A stretch of 8,064 nt of DNA from Candidatus Omnitrophota bacterium (GTDB lineage: Bacteria; Omnitrophota; Gorgyraeia; Aquiviventales; Aquiviventaceae): positions 1-8,064 of the forward strand of contig JACQRD010000043.1 of NCBI GenBank assembly GCA_016206675.1, given 5' to 3'. Below, piece by piece: positions 1 to 6,300 of this stretch. Both the position numbers and the translations under genes were made by a program. The first letter of the stretch is position 1, and the number at the start of each line of letters is the position of its first letter. The notes under the pieces were generated by a model that saw only the letters and a list, made by a program, of their open reading frames with translations, had not been told where the DNA came from and ran no database searches.

Positions 1-396
1 CCGGCGCGCGCAGCATCTCGCCCAGCAGAGAGAGCCCACAGGGCTTCGCCCGTAGCACCGCCGCCGCCTGAGCGCGAGCCGGCCTTCGTTGAAGAAGCCG
101 AGTCGACACTGCCGGATACGGCCGCGCCGCCAGCAGAGCCGGTGTTTGTCGGGGAAACTTCTGAGCCCGCCGTTGAGCCGGTCCCAGCGGCTGCGCCTGC
201 GCCAGCCGCAGAACCCGCCGGTGCGCCGCCGGCGCCAAAGCAGCCGGCTGCGGCAGCGCCCTCTCAGCGGCGATTGCCGCGATGGGGTCGCGCGCGCAAG
301 GAGGCGCCGCGTGCTACAGCAGCCGCGCCATCGACGGCTGAGCCGGCAGCGCCAGCCATCGCCCCATCTGAGGAGCCTGACGCGATTGAGCAGCGG
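1..396 (+). other. Pro/Ala/Glu-rich disordered linker (residues 1-132)
   Basis: Composition is dominated by Pro, Ala and Glu, with almost no large hydrophobic residues, as in disordered linkers or wall-spanning stalks. A short motif occurs twice exactly 20 residues apart: EPAFV at residues 26-30 and EPVFV at 46-50. A basic patch (QRRLPRWGRARK, 249-300 in bases) interrupts it. It ends at an arginine-rich helix (EQRRRAFRREQ, about residues 130-140). Such linkers usually separate folded modules, so other domains probably lie upstream of the window. Confidence 0.7.
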
Positions 397-3300
397 CGGC
401 GCGCCTTCCGCCGCGAGCAGTTGCTGAGCGACGTCGACTGGTCGCCCTACCAGGGGGCGAGGGGCCGCATCTTCGTCAGCAGCCCCGAAGGGCCGATTGA
501 AGTGGCGCTGGATGAGCTGATCCGCCGCGTCGTGGCCCACGGCCGGCCCTGGCTGGCGGCGCTGGCCAAGCGCCTGCATCTCGATGAGGCGCCGGCGGTG
601 CCGTTTGTCGAAGAGCAGACGCATGAGTTGGGATGGACGGTTGTCACCATCACCACTACTGATGGACGTCGGCTTGAGACGACCTACATCGAAACGCTGC
701 ACATCGTGTCGGTTGCTGAGACGGATGCGCAGGGCCGGCTCGTCAGCACCTTGTACACCGTCAATGGCCAGCCGATCAACTCCCGCACCATCCCCGGGCG
801 GATCAGCTTGGCACTGGGTGTTGGTCGCGACGCCACACTGGTGTTTGTCGATGGTGCCGGTGGTGCGCCATGGGCGGTGCGGCTCAATGACGAAGCCGCG
901 ATGCGCATGCGGGTGGCCGATGCAAGCGCAGCCATTGCGCGCGCGGTGATCGCACGGCTGACTCCAGCTGACCAGGACCGGCTGCTGGCGGAAGCGGAGA
1001 CGGATGAAGCCACGCTGATTCCGAGCCTGGTGGAGCATCTGATCACTGGTGCCGCCCAGCAGGCCGGGTTGGTGCTGCGGGAGGAAGAGGTCGACGCCAT
1101 CTTCGACCGGGTGGTGGTGCTGGTGCCGGCGCTGCGGCAGGCCAACAAGCGGGCCGCGCAAGCGACGGTCGAGGGGGTGAAGACCGCCGAGCAGATCAGC
1201 CGCCGCGCGATTCGCATGAAGGCGGCCATCCAGCGCGTACTCGAGATGGCCCGAAGCATCCGCCTCAAGCTCTTCCGCTACGATGCCGCCGCGCTACTGG
1301 CGGAAGGGCTGGAGGGTATCCGTAAGGAGAACCCGGTGCACGCGATGACCATGCTGCGTGCCTTGGAAGTGCTGTTCCCGGATGAAGCGGCGCGGCGCGC
1401 ACGAGAGGCCAAGTACGCGCCGGAGGTCCTCGCCGCCGAGCTGGGCGGACTGGAAAAGTCCCAAGCCGCGCTGGCCGCGCGCATCCGCAAGAGGCTGCTG
1501 TTGCCGTGGGGCAGCCGCGCATGGCTTCGCGAGATCGGTCAGTTGGTTGTGGCAATCCGCCGCAGCCTGGCGCGCAATGAGCTGAACATCACCTTCACCG
1601 GCCAGGATTACCCGCAGATGCTTGGCTGGCGATGGGCGCAGCAACTCATGCGGGCGCTCTTCTATATCGTGTCGCCGGTGCTGGCTGTGGCCTGGGTCGC
1701 GCGCGCCCTCATCGTTAGGTTGCCCCAGTGGATGACTTCACGCAACGCCCGGAACCTGGCGCAGCGGGTCGGCGCCGTCCTCTATTACCCGGTGATCGGG
1801 CCGGCGCTGGTGCTCTCGACCATCGCCTACTGGGTGCTGATGCTGCCAACGCGCTTTGCCTCCGAGCTGGTCCGTGGGGACAAGGCGAAGACCCCTGGCT
1901 TCATCCGCAGAATGGCGCTGGGTACCCTGGAAAGCATGATCGTGCTGCTGGAGATCGGCCGCCAGCGGCCGTATTACGCGCTGTTCCTCCTGGCGGTTCG
2001 GCCGCTGCTGGGCCTGCTCGCTTTGCCGCTGCTCGGCCTTGGAGCGGTCGCGAAGCGTCTGGCGCGTCGTTCCGGCGGACAGAGCGGATTCGCCAAGGGG
2101 CTGATGACGGCGCTCGGAGCGATCATGCTTGCGCTGGGGCTGGGTCGTCCCCTCGGCGCGCAGACCTTCACCCAGCCGTTTGCACAGGAGTACGCCCGGC
2201 GGCTCCACCAAGAGATTCCTGGGAGGCTGCGAGCGCTCGATGAGCAAGAGCGGCGGGCCGGCCGGCTGCCCTCTCACGACGATGAGCGTCGCAAGGAGCT
2301 GGAGCGCATCGCGAAGGAACGGCACGAGCTGCAGTTACACCAGCAGTGGTTGAGCCTGGCGCTGAGCGTCATGACCGCGCCTGAGGAGACCAATGCCGAG
2401 GCGGTGAGAGCGCGCATTGAACAGTTGAAGGGCGAGGTCAGACGGCTGCAAGAACAGAGCGGCGAAGCCGCCCAAGGCGCGCTGCGGGCTGCGCAGGCTC
2501 GCCTGCAGCAGGCGAAATTTGAGCTGGCCCACGGCACCACACGGCAGCGGCTGATCCAGCTGATCCAGCAGCGCGTGCAGCTGTTCCAGGATCAACTGGC
2601 CAGCTCTCGCGAAGAGGCTGCCAGTCTCCAGCAGCGCATCGAGCGAGAGACGAAGGCGTTGCAGCGGCTGCAGCAGGCAGAGGCGGCGGCAGGCGAGCTG
2701 GCCACGATGCTGTCGGACCGCGACACGCTGCGCCAGGCTGCGGCCGAAGGGCTGCCGGTTGACGGCACTCTGAAGAAAACCATCCTGCGCTACCTCCAAC
2801 TGGAAGAGAGCCTCTCGGAGGAGCAGCAGCGCAACGTGCTGGAGGCGGCGGCCAAGGAGAAGGGACGAAGCGACGTGGACCGGTGGGCGCTTGAGCAGGC
2901 GATTGCCTCCATCGAGCGGCGTCTCCCATCCGCGACGAAGCATTTGTGGCTGCGCTGGCGCGCGGCCATCCTGCAGGGCCGCCAGTCGGAGGTTCAAGGA
3001 CAGCTGGTCGACAAGGAGCTGGCAGAGCTCGGCCTGCACCTCGCACAGCTCGCGCCGCAGGGTGGCCGGCAGCATAAGCGGCTGGGCAACAAGCTGGCCG
3101 TGCTTGAGCGGCGACTACAAGCGCTGCAGTCCGAGAGAATGGCGTTGGATGAGCAGGAGCTGGACGATGCGCTGGGCATCGCCGCCATCCAGCAGCGGTT
3201 AGCCGGTGAGCGCGACCCATCGGTGCCGTCCGAGGTGTGGCAGGAGCAGATGAGCTTCTGGCAGATGCAGATCAAGCTGCGGCAGATCAACAGGTCGATC

Positions 3301-6300
3301 CGCGCGGCGGAGACGGACGAGGTGCCCAATGCCGGCGATGAGGTGCTGCGCGATCGGCGCAAAGAGCGCGACCGGCTGCAGAACGATCTTCTCATTCAGC
3401 GGCTGAAGGTTCAGCGCGAGCAGTTCCGCCACGACTGGAAGGAGCATATCAGCACCATCCGGCCAGGCAAAGGCGGCAAGGGGGTCGCGCTGCTGGCGAG
3501 CTATCTGCAGAAGATCGGCTACAACGCATCGCCCGATGCGCCGCTGAAGCCCGGCGAAGAGCGGCTATTCGACCAGGCGCTGGAAGATGCGCTGGCTGCG
3601 CTGAAAGCGGTCGAAGGGATCAACGAAGAGGAGGCGTTCGGGCCGCGCACGCAGCTGGAGGCGGAGGTGGCGATCTTGCGCTCCTTCGCGAGGGAGATTC
3701 AGAAGCTCTCCGCCCCGGAGGATGCCGAGCTCGTCAGAGCCAAACAGCAGAAGGAGCGCCAGGCGGCGGAGGCGGTGGTCAACGGCTACCGGGAGGCGCG
3801 CAAGCGCGAGCAGACGGGCGATGAGGGCGGCTACCGCACGCGCATGAAGCAGCTCTTCGCGCCGGTGCGCACCTGGCTCGGATTGGAGGAACCGGCGAAA
3901 GCGCCCGATGAGGAGACAACCGACCAGAACATGCGCCAGTTGGAGGGCGCGCCGGCCGATCTGTTCGAGGCGGCCCCGATGGAGATCAGGCTGCTGCGCG
4001 ATCTGCTGGTGGAGGTGGGGCTGCTGGGGCGGGTGCATCCCTGGAACGTGGGCATTTACGGCCTGCCGCCGGTGAAGGCGGGCTACACCTACCTTGATCC
4101 GATCTTCGCCGAGGTCTTCGCCTCGGATCTCAATGCGGCGTTGGCTACCTTGCAGGCGAAGTACGCCGAACGCCTGCCTGGCATCGAGCAGGAGCAGGAT
4201 GGCGGCGTGCACCGGTTGGGCCCGAAGACCAAAGAGGCGCTGCGTCTTGAGCTGGATGCGGTGCGCGGCCGCCGCAAGATCGAGCTGGAAGAGCTGACCC
4301 GCAAGCGCCGGCCGATGGAGTGGGGCGAGCAGGTGGCGTCGGAGGGGGTGGATGCGCATGTCCAGGCCCTCTACGACCACGCCGCCTCGGTGCTGCGCGC
4401 GCGCTTCCAGCAGATCACGGAGATCCGGCTGCTCATCGAGGCGCTTAACCGCGAGCTGCCGCCGGGAGTGGGTGGTCTGTTCGGCTTGCTCTATGACGTG
4501 CTGCGCCAGATTAATCCGGCTGCCTTCGATTCGCCGCGCGGGCGCGATGAGTTCAAAGACCGCGTGATCGCCTTCATCGAGCACGTGGCGAAGGATCCGG
4601 CCCGTGCCGCGCGCGAGCTGAAGGGCTACCTCTCCGCCCGGTCGAAGGGACAGATGGATCCGATCTTGGATGAGTTCATCGACCATCTCATCGGCGTGGC
4701 CCTGTCGCGCCACAGCGCCTCGGATCTGCGCATGGCCGGTACGACCAACATCAACCTCCCGCGCGATCTGGAAGTGGTGCGCCATCAACGGCTCAATCAG
4801 GCGGTGGAGGCGATTCAGCACAGCCGCGACGTGAAGCTCAAGCAGGCCATCCGCCGCGTCGTGCCCTTGCTGCCCAGCTTCCAATGGCAGGCCGGCGGCA
4901 TCATGGACGACAAGGGCATCAGCCCGTTCCTGAGCCTGGGCTTCTTGGTGGGCTTCGACCGCGAGGAGACCGAGCAGCTGCGGCTGGCGGTCTACGAGCA
5001 GCTGCGTCACCTGGATCAGGCCGTCAATGTGGAGAACGAACTGCGCAACGGGCGGGTGCAACTCTACCTGAAGCTGGCGGCGTACGAGGGCACCTTCCGG
5101 CTGCTGGAGCAGGCGAAGCGGCAGTTGGGCACGACGCGGTCGGTGGAGTTCATCCGCCTCATGGCCGAGGAGCTGCGGCTGAAGGTGGAGTACGCCAAGC
5201 TCCAGAAGCAATACGCCAACTTGCGCGGCGACCAGGCCGGCAGCTACCAGACCGGGCTGTTCAAGCCTGGGCGCACCTACAGCGCCGATCAGGTGCAACA
5301 GATTCTCGACCGGGAGGCGGCGAAGGCCTCGGAGTTGCTGATTGCAGAGTCCATCGTGATCCAGGTGAAGATGGCGCTGAAGTTCCAGGGCGGGGTGCCG
5401 GATGACCAGCTTGAGGCCATCGAACGGGAGTTGCGCGCCAAGCTCGTCGCGCTGGGCGAGCGGATCCACACGGGCGAGGGCATTGCGCCGATCATCGAAG
5501 AGCTGCTGAAGGCGCGCGAGATCGGCTACGAACCGGTTCAGCGCGACGGCGTGGTGATGGGCTTGAAGATCGCCCCGGCGGATCGCAAGATGCCGGAAGG
5601 CCTGCTGCCGGGCTTCCTCTTCTTCGTGTCAAGCGTGGTGCTGGCACCGGCGATGAAATACTCCGTCAGCGGTGGTTTCGAAAGCAACATTGGCCTCTCG
5701 TTGGGCGGCGCGCTCGTGGACCCGCAGCGCGCGCTGAATCGGGCCACGCGCGAAGCCACCGGAAAAATGCATACCAGCCTTGATACCAAATCAAAGCTCG
5801 ACATCATCGCGCAGTATCAGCGGGCGCTGGAAGTGATCCGGTTACTTGGTGAGCGCACCCAGCCCGGGCAACTCAACGCGGCTGATCTGGCTGATCTAGT
5901 GGCCGCCCGCGCCGAGGTGGTTGTCCTGCGGCCGGTGGCTGAACGGCTGATGCAGGAGCCGTTGCCCAACGTCGCCTGGGATCAAGCGGATGGCATCCGG
6001 TTAGTCGGTGACAGCGAAGCGGATCAGGCGGCCGAGGCAGCCGGCTACCGGCGGCTGCTGGAGCAGGCGCGGCAGAAGACTGGAGATGCCGATCGCATCC
6101 GCCTCATGGAAGAGCTGGATGAAGCGACCGTGGAGTTCGCCGACAGTAAATGGACGATCTCCTACAAGATCACGCTGCCGACCGGGCCGTTTACCGTGAC
6201 CTTCACCATGGCGCGCGACCGGTTTAAGGACGAGGGCGCCGTGAAGGCGGAGCTGGGCACGATCAACCGCGAGCTGGCGGCCGAGGTGCTGGACCTGAAG

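Noticed and set aside
89..427. Arg/Ser/Pro-rich open frame on the + strand
   Set aside because: It is in a shifted frame over the Pro/Ala linker. Its composition is what GC-rich codons give when read out of phase, and the frame 1 translation is continuous through it.
2095..2106. Possible internal start: AAGGGG followed by ATG at 2104
   Set aside because: The spacing of three bases is too short for a good ribosome binding site, the start would remove the basic lead-in of the signal-like segment, and there is no stop or gap upstream to suggest a gene boundary.
1728..2243. 171-codon + strand frame overlapping the membrane region
   Set aside because: Out of phase with the giant frame and lacking any domain or hydrophobic pattern, while frame 1 gives clear hydrophobic helices at the same place.
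2551..2568. Tandem nine-base repeat (ctgatccag twice)
   Set aside because: It encodes LIQLIQ inside a helical region and occurs only as a pair; it is explained by helix-forming codon use.
3565..5469. A 634-codon open frame on the - strand
   Set aside because: It lies in the antisense register aligned with the sense codons, where a stop needs a sense TTA, CTA or TCA codon; these are rare in this GC-rich gene. It ends exactly at a sense CTA (3565-3567). Its translation is a Leu/Arg/His/Gln-rich string with no recognisable domain, typical of a coding-strand shadow, whereas the sense frame shows coherent domains.
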